A DNA stretch of 64,000 nucleotides from Chryseobacterium gregarium DSM 19109 (GTDB lineage Bacteria > Bacteroidota > Bacteroidia > Flavobacteriales > Weeksellaceae): NCBI RefSeq assembly GCF_000430845.1, contig NZ_AUMU01000001.1:1-64000 (forward strand). Reading direction: 5' to 3'. Shown here one piece after another: positions 53,334 through 62,318 of the stretch; positions within the stretch are counted from its first letter, which is position 1, and every line of letters starts with the position of its first letter. The position numbers were made by a program, and so were the translations under genes. The notes under the pieces are model-generated. The model saw only the letters and a program-made list of their open reading frames with translations, searched no databases and was not told the DNA's origin.

Positions 53334-53603
53334 TTACCAGACGCTGTCTTTAGCGGGCTTCCAATGCTGTTTGTCTCTTCTGGGTTCATCGTCGTCACCG
53401 GTATCGGAAGTTTTCGGATCCGGGCTTTCATACATTACCGGATCTTCATTTTTTGCAGAAGTTCCGTTGTTCTGATCAGGGTTTTTCATCGGTTTCATTT
53501 TTAATTCTTCCTGCTGTCCGGATATCATTTCATCGTGGGGTCTTTCGCATGACCCTATTATAAATACAGATAATAAGCCGCAAATTGAGATGTACTTTTT
53601 CAT
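53334..53603 (-). CDS. Small lipoprotein
   Basis: An 89-aa protein with lipobox IIGSC (Cys19) and an unstructured, charged, proline-rich mature part (PMKNPDQNNGTSAKNEDPVM; DTGDDDEPRRDKQHWKPAKD). It shares direction with the MauE/DUF6520 genes and lies 160 bases upstream of them, so it may be cotranscribed. No function known. Confidence 0.65.
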   Translation of the reverse strand: MKKYISICGLLSVFIIGSCERPHDEMISGQQEELKMKPMKNPDQNNGTSAKNEDPVMYESPDPKTSDTGDDDEPRRDKQHWKPAKDSVW

Positions 53604-53863
53604 GATGTGTTTTTAGTATTGATTAAAAGTTAAGCCGGCCGGATTGACTGGAATTCTGATCCGAAATTAGGATGTTCCATAGCCTAAAGAAAGAAAATAC
53701 GGGATGGATATATCCATTTAGTGGGAATAATTGATCTTTTGTTCCTGTTAAATTGCGGTGTATGGTATTGATTATTATTAATTTATATTGTTTTAGGCTG
53801 ACGGATTCCCATATGCCTGTTTTGATGCCATATTTTAATTAATTTTGATATAACCCTAATAAC

Positions 53864-55576
53864 ATGCGAACGATTACTACACTTTTATTGCTTATGTTTG
53901 TTTTGCCTTTGAGCGTCACTCAAGGCCAGCAAAAGCAAAACTCCTACAGGAAACTTTCTTCACTTTTCAATTCTTATGATGAGAATGATGAGCGGGCATT
54001 GGTATTCGTGAATAAATATATCGGGAAAGCTAAATCAGAAAAGAATGTTCTGAAATTAATTGCAGGCTATGAAGAAGCGATCTATTACAGCAGCAATCCT
54101 CAGCGGAAACTGTTGTATGCTGACAGTGCCATCCGTGTGGCCCTGCACTCTAAAAACCCGGACCAGATTTCGAGAGCCTATCTGGGAAAGGGAATTATCT
54201 ATTATTACAATACCGGAAACATTAAAAAAGCACTTGGAGAATACCTGATTGCCTTCAGATACTCCAAACATTCCGAAGATGGTTATTTAAGAAACAAGAT
54301 TGTCTACCATCTGGGTATCGTTAAATGTTATCTGGGATATTACAGCGAGTCTGTACAGCATTTCACTGAAACTGCCGGCTTCTTTGAAAAAAACATGAAG
54401 GCACCGGGTATCCACGATAACATCAGGCTAAACCATGAATCAGGCTATTTTAACAGTATATACCGTCTCAGTACATCCTATTCCAATATGGGCATGTATA
54501 AAAAGGAAGATTCTTTAATTGACCTGGGACTGAACCTCATCGTAAATGACAATAAACACCCGATTGAATATGCGTATTTCCAGAGGGGAAGGGGAATACA
54601 GCTTCTCAGGCAGGAACAGCCCAGTGAAGCATTAAAGCATTTCATGCTTTCGAGGGATATTTTAATTCATAAACAGGATTTTGCATCACTGGCCAGTGTT
54701 GATTTTTATGTAGGGAAGCTGTATTGGCATAGCGGAAACCGCAGGCGGTCCCTGTTCTATCTGAAAAAGGTAGATTCTATAGCGAACAAATACCGGTTGA
54801 TCACGCCTGAGATCAGATCCACTTATGAATACCTCATCAATGATGCCAAGCAAAATCACAACGATTCCGGCCAGCTGTACTATACCAATCAGTTACTTCG
54901 GGCAGATTCGGTTATCACTGCTGATTTTGCCGGGCTTTCTTCAAAGATAAAGCATGAATACGATACCGACCGGCTGACTGATGAAAAAGAACTGCTGGTC
55001 AGAAAACAGAAACGATCAGACGTACTGTGGATTGTGTCTTTGTTTTCGACAGCAGGTTTAATCTTTTTTTTAATCTGCCGGTTCCGACGGAAAGAAAAAC
55101 GGCTTACGGCCCGGTATGACCAGCTGATCAAAAACATGCATAAGAAGAAAGGGGAGGATACTCCTGAACCTATAAAACCTGCCAGGGATTTTACCAGGAG
55201 TTCATACAGCATGGAACAGATTGAAGAAGTTAAGAATAAGCTGAAAGTTTTTGAAGAAAAGAAACAATTCCTTAAGAAAAATCTGAAATTACCGGATGTG
55301 GCCGCTTTAATCGGGACTAACCGTACGACATTATCATACGTCCTGAATGACCATCTCGGGATTACCTTTCCGGACTACCTGAAAAGGTTAAGGATTAACT
55401 ATATAACCGGACTGATGCTGAAAGATAAAAAATACCTGAACTTTACCATGGATGGCCTGGCGGAAAAATGCGGGATGTCCAACAGGCAGGTTTTTTCAAC
55501 CCATTTTCTTGAAATAACCGGAATGAGGCCCATTGATTTTATCCGTAAAAGACTGGAACAGCTGGAAAAAAATTAG
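53864..55576 (+). CDS. TPR-sensor AraC-type transmembrane regulator
   Basis: A 570-aa protein with signal peptide (MRTITTLLLLMFVLPLSVTQ), periplasmic TPR repeats (AYLGKGIIYYYNTGNIKKAL; YHLGIVKCYLGYYSES; YFQRGRGIQLLRQEQPSEAL), a single membrane segment (VLWIVSLFSTAGLIFFLIC, about 389-407) and a cytoplasmic AraC domain (PDVAALIGTNRTTLSYVLND; FTMDGLAEKCGMSNRQVFST). This is the common Bacteroidota one-component regulator that senses an envelope signal. No neighbour is an obvious target. A possible -7 element precedes it, but is not clear. Confidence 0.85.
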   Translation: MRTITTLLLLMFVLPLSVTQGQQKQNSYRKLSSLFNSYDENDERALVFVNKYIGKAKSEKNVLKLIAGYEEAIYYSSNPQRKLLYADSAIRVALHSKNPDQISRAYLGKGIIYYYNTGNIKKALGEYLIAFRYSKHSEDGYLRNKIVYHLGIVKCYLGYYSESVQHFTETAGFFEKNMKAPGIHDNIRLNHESGYFNSIYRLSTSYSNMGMYKKEDSLIDLGLNLIVNDNKHPIEYAYFQRGRGIQLLRQEQPSEALKHFMLSRDILIHKQDFASLASVDFYVGKLYWHSGNRRRSLFYLKKVDSIANKYRLITPEIRSTYEYLINDAKQNHNDSGQLYYTNQLLRADSVITADFAGLSSKIKHEYDTDRLTDEKELLVRKQKRSDVLWIVSLFSTAGLIFFLICRFRRKEKRLTARYDQLIKNMHKKKGEDTPEPIKPARDFTRSSYSMEQIEEVKNKLKVFEEKKQFLKKNLKLPDVAALIGTNRTTLSYVLNDHLGITFPDYLKRLRINYITGLMLKDKKYLNFTMDGLAEKCGMSNRQVFSTHFLEITGMRPIDFIRKRLEQLEKN

Positions 55577-55701
55577 AGCCATATATTCAATCGGGCTTTT
55601 ACATCATACAAGTCAATAAATGCTTTGATAGACTTGATTGCCTGATAACTGATTATTTAAAACGGGGATTGATGTTTTAAAATATAATTCACCTTTAAAA
55701 A

Positions 55702-55737
55702 AAATAAAAAAACGGCTAAGGTGAAGCTTAACCGTTT
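55702..55737 (-). terminator. Terminator of the PRISE reductase gene
   Basis: AAACGGCTAAG / CTTAACCGTTT stem (one mismatch) with an A-run of 8 and more on the left, giving a T-run on the minus strand. Confidence 0.75.
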
Positions 55738-55767
55738 GGAATTTATTATTAGCCGGTTCCTTAGGTT

Positions 55768-56835
55768 TCAGGGAATGATTTTCTCTTCTTTCAATTTTTT
55801 AAACAGATCAAGAAAAGAATCCTCCGTGCTTTGAAAAACGGCAAATCCTGCTTTTCTGCTTTTCGATACGTCGGTCATGACCTCGATAGGCCTTCCCAGG
55901 TCAAGATCGGTATGCCAGGCAGAAGTTAATTTCGAGAGGTCATTTTCTTTTAAATTATAACGTCCGGCAATCTGTTTCCAGATTTCCTGCTTACCTTCCA
56001 GCTCTTTTTCGAGAGGTTTGACAGATTCATCAAAGCCTTCGGCTTCTATCCTAAAATAATCTGCAATTCTGCTCCATAGCCACTTCCACCGGAATACATC
56101 CCCGTTGGTCACATTGAAGGCCTGGTCTTTCGCGGCTTCGGTAACAGAGGCCCAGACCAGTTGTTTAGCCAAAACCCGGGCATCCGTTACATCAGACAGT
56201 CCGTTCCACTGGGCTGCTGATCCCGGCCAGATGAATTTTGTCCCGGTTTCTTTACAGATACTGGCATACACGGCTAATGTAATCCCCATGTTCATCAGAT
56301 TGCCGATTGCATATCCGATAACCGTATGAGGCCTGTGGATGCTCCAGGTGAAACCGTCTCTTTCAGCGGCTTCATACACTGCATCTTCCTGCGCATAATA
56401 AAAATTGGGATGTTCCAGGCGCGGCTGCTCTTCCCGCAAAGGCGTCTCGGGTAATGTTCCGGAATTGGCATACGCATCAAACGGGCCTAAATAGTGTTTT
56501 AAACCGGTTACCAGCGCCACGTGCTTCACTGATTTTTTGGGAGACAGGACCTGGAGAAGATTTCTTACCAGGGCACTGTTGATCCGGATATTCTCTTCTT
56601 CCGTATCATTCCGCATCCAGGTAGTGAAGAAAATATGAGTGGGGAAGATTCCTTCCAAAGCATCTGCCAGACTGTGTTCATCCAAAAGGTCAGCTTTTAC
56701 AGGATTCAGTCCTGAAACCGAGCGGTTGGGGTTTCTTGCCAGACCATATGTGGTCCAGCCCTGTGATATCAGTTCCTGAGCAAGGTTGCTGCCTGTGATT
56801 CCGGTAGAACCGACTACTAACGCAATATTTTCCAT
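55768..56835 (-). CDS. PRISE-type SDR (progesterone-5-beta-reductase-like)
   Basis: A 355-aa atypical SDR: NIALVVGSTGITGSNLAQEL with the TGxxG motif, HIFFTTWMRNDTEEENIRIN, HVALVTGLKHYLGPFDAYA (Lys at LKHYLG), HPNFYYAQEDAVYEA and WSIHRPHTVIGYA. These are the PRISE family signatures, enzymes that reduce enone or epoxide substrates with NADPH. It stands alone with its terminator; a divergent Crp-like regulator is encoded beyond it in the same direction. Confidence 0.85.
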   Translation of the reverse strand: MENIALVVGSTGITGSNLAQELISQGWTTYGLARNPNRSVSGLNPVKADLLDEHSLADALEGIFPTHIFFTTWMRNDTEEENIRINSALVRNLLQVLSPKKSVKHVALVTGLKHYLGPFDAYANSGTLPETPLREEQPRLEHPNFYYAQEDAVYEAAERDGFTWSIHRPHTVIGYAIGNLMNMGITLAVYASICKETGTKFIWPGSAAQWNGLSDVTDARVLAKQLVWASVTEAAKDQAFNVTNGDVFRWKWLWSRIADYFRIEAEGFDESVKPLEKELEGKQEIWKQIAGRYNLKENDLSKLTSAWHTDLDLGRPIEVMTDVSKSRKAGFAVFQSTEDSFLDLFKKLKEEKIIP

Positions 56836-56946
56836 ACTATAAATTATTAATGAGTTGATTACCTGATCTTCTTAAGACCAGAGAACAAAGATAGAGGCGG
56901 TTCAGGATAAAAACACTTGATGTAGATCATGAGTTTTCCAAGCAGA

Positions 56947-57525
56947 TCAGCGGAGCCGTATTTTTTTCCGGATCCTGCTGACGGTTTCAGGGCTCAACCC
57001 AAGATAGGAAGCAATGAAGCGGTGGGAAATTTTCTGCATCATTTCAGGATTCTTTTTTACCAGCTGAAGGTATTTTTCCTCGGCCGTAAAGCTGTTGGAA
57101 ACCATCAGTCTCTGATCCTTCGTCACCAGGCTGTTTTGGTACAGGATCCTGAAATAACGGTCCATCACGGGAATCTGCAAGGTCAGTTTTTCATAATCCT
57201 CATAGCTGATCAGTAACAGGTCTGAATCTTCAATGGCATCAATATTCAATACTGCTTTTTCCTGATTGATAAAGCTGTTGAAATCCGAGATCCACCAGCC
57301 TTCAAAAGCAAATAAACTGATCCGCTGCTGGCCTTTTTCATCCAGGACATAGGATTTCAGAATGCCTTTGCTTACAAATGACAGATACCTGCACAGCTCA
57401 TCCTGCCGCAATAAAAACTGTTTTTTACGGAGCTTTTTCTCGATAAAAAACGATTTTAACAATTCTATTTGATCATTATTCAGATCAACTTTTTCCTTGA
57501 TATGGGAAATTAAGACATCAAACAT
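56947..57525 (-). CDS. Crp/Fnr-family transcriptional regulator
   Basis: A 192-aa protein with an N-terminal cyclic-nucleotide-binding-like domain (KKQFLLRQDELCRYLSFVSK, GILKSYVLDEKGQQRISLFA) and a C-terminal helix-turn-helix (ISHRFIASYLGLSPETVSRI). Cysteines for Fnr-type clusters are missing, so it resembles the small-molecule-blind Bacteroidota branch. It is encoded upstream of the PRISE gene on the same strand, 111 bases apart, and may control it. Confidence 0.85.
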   Translation of the reverse strand: MFDVLISHIKEKVDLNNDQIELLKSFFIEKKLRKKQFLLRQDELCRYLSFVSKGILKSYVLDEKGQQRISLFAFEGWWISDFNSFINQEKAVLNIDAIEDSDLLLISYEDYEKLTLQIPVMDRYFRILYQNSLVTKDQRLMVSNSFTAEEKYLQLVKKNPEMMQKISHRFIASYLGLSPETVSRIRKKIRLR

Positions 57526-57692
57526 AGAGTAATTTAATACTGAAATTCAGCAGAATGCTAATGTACCGATATTAATTATAACAGTCAACTTCATTAACAC
57601 GGGTCTTTAGATGGTACAGTTGGTATGATTAATTATTTACCCATGAATTCCCGATTGAATTGATTATTTTTATAACTGAAAATGCAGAGATC

Positions 57693-58481
57693 ATGAATAT
57701 AAACCTAACGAATAAAAATGCTCTTGTAGGAGCGGCCACTCAGGGAATCGGTGCCGGGATTGCCGTTGAGCTTGCCCGGTGCGGTGCCAACGTAACGGTA
57801 ATGTCCCGTAATAAACAAAAACTCAAAGATTTTACCGTGTTGCTGCCGGTGATTAACGGGAAACAGAAACATCAGTACCTTGTTGCCGATTTTTCTGATT
57901 TTGAACGTTATAAAAAGGTTATTTCAGATTATTTTGAAAGCCATTCGATCGATATTCTGGTCAACAATACCAATGGCCCGGAAGCGGGATCTGCAATGGA
58001 TAAGAATGTTGAAGATTTTCAGACGGCCTTTGACCTCCTTTTTAAAACCGTTTTCGAAACCACTGCACTGGCTTTGCCGTCGATGGTTGAAAAGAAGTGG
58101 GGAAGGATCATTAATGTTTCCTCGCTGTCGGTGAAAGAACCGATTCCGGATCTGGTGCTTTCAAATTCAATACGTTCCGCCGTTCTGGCCTGGGCCAAAT
58201 CTTTGTCAAATGAAGTGGCTGCACATCAGATAACCGTCAACACGGTCTTAACGGGTTATTTTGATACCGAAAGAATCCGGGAACTGATAGCTGCTGAATC
58301 TGAAAAGAAAAATATCTCCAAAGAAGAGATCCTGAAAACACGAGAAGATAAGATCCCGATGAAACGCCTGGGTAAACCTGAAGAATACGGCCATCTGGCA
58401 GCATTTTTAGCTTCAGACTATGCTTCTTACCTTACCGGAGCAGGTATTCCTCTGGACGGCGGCCTGGCAAATACTTACTGA
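57693..58481 (+). CDS. SDR-family protein with altered active site
   Basis: A 262-aa SDR from MNINLTNKNALVGAATQGIG, with INVSSLSVKEPIPDLVLSNS then IRSAVLAWAKSLSNEV, MKRLGKPEEYGHLAAFLASD and GIPLDGGLANTY. The cofactor motif GAATQGIGAGIA is normal, but the canonical YxxxK is replaced by a S-N-S-I-R stretch, so classical proton relay is absent. This branch of SDR exists in other bacteria and its activity is unclear. It follows the Crp gene divergently and ends at an IR terminator. Confidence 0.8.
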   Translation: MNINLTNKNALVGAATQGIGAGIAVELARCGANVTVMSRNKQKLKDFTVLLPVINGKQKHQYLVADFSDFERYKKVISDYFESHSIDILVNNTNGPEAGSAMDKNVEDFQTAFDLLFKTVFETTALALPSMVEKKWGRIINVSSLSVKEPIPDLVLSNSIRSAVLAWAKSLSNEVAAHQITVNTVLTGYFDTERIRELIAAESEKKNISKEEILKTREDKIPMKRLGKPEEYGHLAAFLASDYASYLTGAGIPLDGGLANTY

Positions 58482-58516
58482 CAGCATGTCAAATAAAAGC
58501 TCTGTGATTCTCCAAA

Positions 58517-58556
58517 ATTTTATTAGTTCACTATACTTATAATGAACTAATAAAAT
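58517..58556. terminator. Inverted repeat between SDR and secreted-protein genes
   Basis: 14-bp perfect arms ATTTTATTAGTTCA / TGAACTAATAAAAT with a 12-base loop between two convergent genes, so it can serve both. Confidence 0.8.
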
Positions 58557-58606
58557 AAATCCCTAATCACAGCCTGCGGAAGCACACCGGAGAAGGGTGA
58601 GAACAA

Positions 58607-59092
58607 TTATTTCTTCTGTTTCAAAGAAAGATTATCCATATAAACCGCCTGATGAATGCCGTTCAGCAAAACTTTAAGGCCTACGTTCGAATCTTTCTTC
58701 AAAGTAATATCGAATGTTTTTTTGCCTCCCGTTATTTCTGAAGATTTAGCGATGGAAACATACGATTTGGCATCGGATGTATTGTTGATTGAAAAGAGTT
58801 CCAGTGTAGTTGTTCCGCCGTTGTCTGAAATGTCTAAAGTAAGTGTATATTTTCCCGCTTTAATTTTCGGCGTCACCAGGTACATATTTTCTCCCGGGCT
58901 GTTCATTGAATAAAATATGATCTTTTTATCACTGGCGTACAGCATTGCCTTTCCCTGCTGTGCGGTCCAGCATTTATTAATGTCTTTCCAGGTATCAAAA
59001 TTTTCCGTAAGTGCAGTTACCGTTTTGCACTGTGCATTTACTGTCAGGAATCCGCCCATGGCCACGATTCCTGCAAACACGATTTTTCTCAT
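58607..59092 (-). CDS. Secreted beta-rich protein, choice-of-anchor-like
   Basis: A 161-aa protein with signal peptide MRKIVFAGIVAMGGFLTVNA. The mature part has CKTVTALTENFDTWKDINKC, YLVTPKIKAGKYTLTLDISD, TLELFSINNTSDAKSYVSIA and QAVYMDNLSLKQK, a jelly-roll-like pattern as in choice-of-anchor or carbohydrate-binding modules. It has no sorting domain and no catalytic signs. The function is unknown. Confidence 0.7.
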   Translation of the reverse strand: MRKIVFAGIVAMGGFLTVNAQCKTVTALTENFDTWKDINKCWTAQQGKAMLYASDKKIIFYSMNSPGENMYLVTPKIKAGKYTLTLDISDNGGTTTLELFSINNTSDAKSYVSIAKSSEITGGKKTFDITLKKDSNVGLKVLLNGIHQAVYMDNLSLKQKK

Positions 59093-59449
59093 ATATCATT
59101 TAAATATTGTGAGGTAAAAATAAGTAAAAAGCGGTGATCATGCAGATTTTTATGTGTATTTTAAATCTAAAAATCTGCGGGAACAGGGTTAAGGATAAAC
59201 TTTAAAAACACTAAAACTTAAACAGACTTTTGTCTGTATTTCTCTCCGGCCTGCTCAGTTTTTCATAGGATTGAGCTACTACTGTTGTGATTAAAAAGAG
59301 ACGTGAATGAGGTTTATATTCTATCAACATTATTAGGTAGAAATGTAGAAATATTATGTCAATCTGCTATATAAAAATACGATGCCGTTGCTTTACAAAC
59401 CCTTGTCTTTAACATAATGCCATAAAAGTATTTTTCAATCCGATAATTA
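59093..59449. other. Intergenic region
   Basis: No supported gene. It contains the start region of the secreted-protein gene and the approach to the arsR promoter. Confidence 0.5.
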
Positions 59450-59465
59450 ATCGTAATATTGCGAT
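59450..59465. promoter_or_regulatory. ArsR operator candidate, site 1
   Basis: ATCGTAATATTGCGAT is a near-perfect palindrome ending 13 bases before the arsR start codon, overlapping the probable promoter (TTGCGATACACTATTG). Confidence 0.75.
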
Positions 59466-59478
59466 ACACTATTGAGCT

Positions 59479-59805
59479 ATGGGTACAACTAAAACCGACC
59501 GTTTTACAGATGAACAGAATGAAATAGCCATCCTTGCCAAGGCGCTGGGGCATCCTGCCAGAGTAGCTATTATCGAATACCTGCTAAAGGTTGATGCCTG
59601 TATCTGCGGAGACATTGTAAATGAATTACCATTGGCACAGGCTACCGTATCCCAGCATCTGAAAGAACTTAAGAATGCCGGACTGATAAAAGGCAACATT
59701 GAGGGAACGTCGATCTGCTACTGCATTAATGAACATACTTTCGGAATACTGAAAGATTATTTTTCGAAAATCATTATGACCGTGACCGATCAGAAATGCT
59801 GCTAA
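59479..59805 (+). CDS. arsR: ArsR-family metalloregulator
   Basis: A 108-aa winged helix: ALGHPARVAIIEYLLKVDAC, ICGDIVNELPLAQATVSQHL and KELKNAGLIKGNIEGTSICY. The cysteines in DACICGD and the C-terminal KCC could bind As(III) or Sb(III). It is the first gene of a three-gene operon with DUF6428 and a low-molecular-weight phosphatase-type arsenate reductase, so arsenic sensing is likely. Its operator overlaps the promoter. Confidence 0.85.
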   Translation: MGTTKTDRFTDEQNEIAILAKALGHPARVAIIEYLLKVDACICGDIVNELPLAQATVSQHLKELKNAGLIKGNIEGTSICYCINEHTFGILKDYFSKIIMTVTDQKCC

Positions 59806-59825
59806 ATATTTTTTTATTCCTGTTT

Positions 59826-59841
59826 ATCGCAATATTGCAGT
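59826..59841. promoter_or_regulatory. ArsR operator candidate, site 2
   Basis: ATCGCAATATTGCAGT repeats site 1 with good match (ATCGyAATATTGC) in the 57-bp gap between arsR and the DUF6428 gene, suggesting an internal promoter or second control point. Confidence 0.7.
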
Positions 59842-59862
59842 TAACCAATACAACAAAAAAGA

Positions 59863-60336
59863 ATGATACTATCTGAAATCAAAGCAATTTTACCAACGTT
59901 AAAAAATGTTGAATTTCAATTGGAAAACGGAACTTCTGTTCCTGAACATTTCCATGTAACAGAAGTAGGAACAGTAACAAAAGATTTTATTGACTGCGGA
60001 GGAACAGTCCGGCGTGAGAAAGTGGTCAGCTTCCAGTTGTGGAATGCGGATGATGTTGAACATCGCCTGAAACCTGCAAAGCTTTTAAGCATTATTAAAC
60101 TGGCAGAAGAAAAATTGGGAATTGAAGATGTTGGAATAGAAATTGAATACCAAAATAAAACAATAGGCAGATTTGATTTGGAATTCAACGGGAAAAACTT
60201 TGTTCTTAAAAACAAGACAACGGCATGTCTTGCTGAAGATGCCTGCGGTGTTCCCGGGGAAAAACAGAAAGTAGGGTTATCCGGACTTTCTGCTGATCAA
60301 ACTTCTTGCTGTACGCCAGGTTCTGGATGTTGTTAA
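59863..60336 (+). CDS. DUF6428-family protein with cysteine-rich tail
   Basis: A 157-aa protein: MILSEIKAILPTLKNVEFQL, PEHFHVTEVGTVTKDFIDCG, WNADDVEHRLKPAKLLSII and a C-terminal KTTACLAEDACGVPGEKQKV, then TSCCTPGSGCC. The family (DUF6428) regularly accompanies arsenic genes. The tail with CC and C-x-x-GCC could bind As(III) or a metal ion. Located between arsR and the arsenate-reductase-type gene. Confidence 0.8.
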   Translation: MILSEIKAILPTLKNVEFQLENGTSVPEHFHVTEVGTVTKDFIDCGGTVRREKVVSFQLWNADDVEHRLKPAKLLSIIKLAEEKLGIEDVGIEIEYQNKTIGRFDLEFNGKNFVLKNKTTACLAEDACGVPGEKQKVGLSGLSADQTSCCTPGSGCC

Positions 60337-60366
60337 AAATTAATGAACCCCAAATCAAAATAAACG

Positions 60367-61026
60367 ATGTATCCTAAACTATTAGAAACAATTGATTTGC
60401 TGAGAAATCAGGAAATCAGCGAAGACAGAAAAGCTACATTAGCCCCATTGGTTGATTTTATTCAAGGGAGGCTGGCAGATAAAAAGACGATAGATATTAA
60501 TTTTATCTGTAGCCACAATTCAAGAAGAAGCCATCTGTCGCAGGTGTGGGCACAGGTTGCCAGTGCCTATTTTAATGTTCCGAATGTAACGTGTTATTCA
60601 GGAGGCACAGAAGCCACTGAAATGTTCCATAAAGTGGTAGAAGCTTTGAATATCCAGGGGCTTTTTATTACGAAAATTTCTGATACGGTTAATCCTGTAT
60701 ATGCGATCAAGTATGACGAGCACCTTCATCCCGTCCTGGGTTTCTCCAAAAGATATGACAGTTCTTTCAATCCCGTTCAGGGTTTCGTTGCGATTCTGAC
60801 ATGCTCAGAGGCAGATAATGAATGTCCTTATATTGCAGGAGCCGATCAACGCATTTCCATTACTTTTGAAGATCCCAAAGTGGCCGACCGTACGCCTGAA
60901 CAGACCCAGGTTTATCATGAACGGAGCCTTCAGATCGGGGCTGAAATGTTTTATGTATTTTCGCGGGTAAAAAACGGGAACACATTAGACATAAGTAATA
61001 AAACCAAAATTAAAATGTATGCATAA
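60367..61026 (+). CDS. arsC: LMW protein-tyrosine-phosphatase-type arsenate reductase
   Basis: A 219-aa protein with the active loop FICSHNSRRSHLSQVWA: nucleophile Cys48 and Arg54 (C-x5-R). GGTEATEMFHKVVEALNIQG, and LTCSEADNECPYIAGADQR with a second cysteine pair and a conserved Asp region, match the thioredoxin- or protein-phosphatase-type ArsC used in Bacteroidota. It reduces As(V) to As(III). An arsenite exporter gene is not in the following 400 bases, so it must be elsewhere or missing. Confidence 0.85.
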   Translation: MYPKLLETIDLLRNQEISEDRKATLAPLVDFIQGRLADKKTIDINFICSHNSRRSHLSQVWAQVASAYFNVPNVTCYSGGTEATEMFHKVVEALNIQGLFITKISDTVNPVYAIKYDEHLHPVLGFSKRYDSSFNPVQGFVAILTCSEADNECPYIAGADQRISITFEDPKVADRTPEQTQVYHERSLQIGAEMFYVFSRVKNGNTLDISNKTKIKMYA

Positions 61027-61475
61027 ATTCTTGACTCTCTAATATTCCCGGCGATGTTTTATAAATACGCCTAGAATATTTTTTTAATATAGCCCATCTT
61101 TCATTAGTTCGTACTCTATATGTGTTTGTTGATTTTTTGTCATCATAACAACCTCATTGCCAAAAGCCGATAGACCATTGATCTTGAATGAATTTATTGG
61201 CAGAAAAGAAGTATTGATCTGTTGTGTTTAACAGTTTTTGTCAGCATATATTTTTTTTGGAAACCAAAAGAAAACGCCTTACAGGGGAGAAGTATACATT
61301 ATTCCCTGATTATTTTATTAAGCTTGATGAATAGAATGGAATTTCCAGGCAGCCATACTATTCTCCTTTTGCTATTGGCCGTAAATTATCTAATATGGCT
61401 TTAATTTAATATCAGCTGCTGTTTTATTTAAATAGTTTAATGTGCGTTTTTTAATCCTCTTTTATGCAGATATTA
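61027..61475. other. Gap after arsC with a short hydrophobic frame
   Basis: The only frame of note (61222-61404, a TTG start) gives a 60-aa hydrophobic peptide with SLIILLSLMNRMEFPGSHTI then LLLLLAVNYLIWL, like the last helix pair of a membrane protein. It lacks a good start and is probably a relic. No exporter gene and no terminator recognised. Confidence 0.35.
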
Positions 61476-62255
61476 CTATTCTTTAATCGTCACTTTTTGA
61501 AATTCAAAAGGTATTTTTTTAATAGAACGGTCGTTAATAAGGAGCAAGCTTATTTTAATCTGGTCTTTCTCAGACCTGGTCATCCCGCGTTTCAACTGGA
61601 CCAATTTATAAATAATGCCTGTACTTTTATCAGCTAAAGTAAGCGTGTGATAGCCAAATTCAATTTCACCGTTCACAATGGCAAATATCGCTTTATTTGT
61701 TCCTGTGTTATAAGCATATATCAGATCAAATTCCTGGAAATCAAATTTTTGTTGATTATTTTTGCTGCTTTGGTTATATTTTAAATCAGGGAATACTTTT
61801 TTTACGGCATCTGCATCGAGAAGACTGAAATAACTTCCGGAATTTTTTTGATCTATCGTCTGATCAATAAGATTGGTATTTTTTGCCAGATTTTTCAAGA
61901 CTCCTAAATCAGAATAGGATTTATTGTCATGAATTGCATTAAAATAATTGATACTGCCTTTAATGTGCAAGTATTTGAACTTTTTATCCGGAATTTGATA
62001 CCGTACTAAAGTGTTGGCCCGGCGAAAGATATTATCCACATCCCGGTTTTCTGTTAAGCGTTCACCATTGTCGGTTAACGTACTGATTGTATCGATACTT
62101 ATTAAATGGAAATAATCGTTCGGCTTGTTTTCCAGTTCCAAACTTATTTCAATGAAATCTGACATGCTGACGGCATGGGACAGTACCACCTTTTCCTGTG
62201 CACGGACCGGGGAATTGCTGATCAGCAAAACTGCCGCAAAGATTATTTTTTTCAT
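61476..62255 (-). CDS. Secreted protein of unknown function
   Basis: A 259-aa protein with signal peptide MKKIIFAAVLLISNSPVRAQ. The rest is beta-rich and charged (SGSYFSLLDADAVKKVFPDL; FQEFDLIYAYNTGTNKAIFA; EFGYHTLTLADKSTGIIYKL). Not recognised; resembles family-less secreted proteins of Flavobacteriia. The next gene on this strand, 62 bases upstream, encodes a lipoprotein, and the two may form a unit. Confidence 0.6.
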   Translation of the reverse strand: MKKIIFAAVLLISNSPVRAQEKVVLSHAVSMSDFIEISLELENKPNDYFHLISIDTISTLTDNGERLTENRDVDNIFRRANTLVRYQIPDKKFKYLHIKGSINYFNAIHDNKSYSDLGVLKNLAKNTNLIDQTIDQKNSGSYFSLLDADAVKKVFPDLKYNQSSKNNQQKFDFQEFDLIYAYNTGTNKAIFAIVNGEIEFGYHTLTLADKSTGIIYKLVQLKRGMTRSEKDQIKISLLLINDRSIKKIPFEFQKVTIKE

Positions 62256-62318
62256 TTTATTTCAAAGTTGCTTATCACGTTTGTTCAAATACAAAGAAAG
62301 CAGACCTCCAAAAGGAGC

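Noticed and set aside
61222..61404. 60-aa hydrophobic frame taken as an arsenite exporter piece
   Set aside because: Too short, TTG start, and no Acr3 or ArsB motif; listed only as a possible relic in the gap entry.
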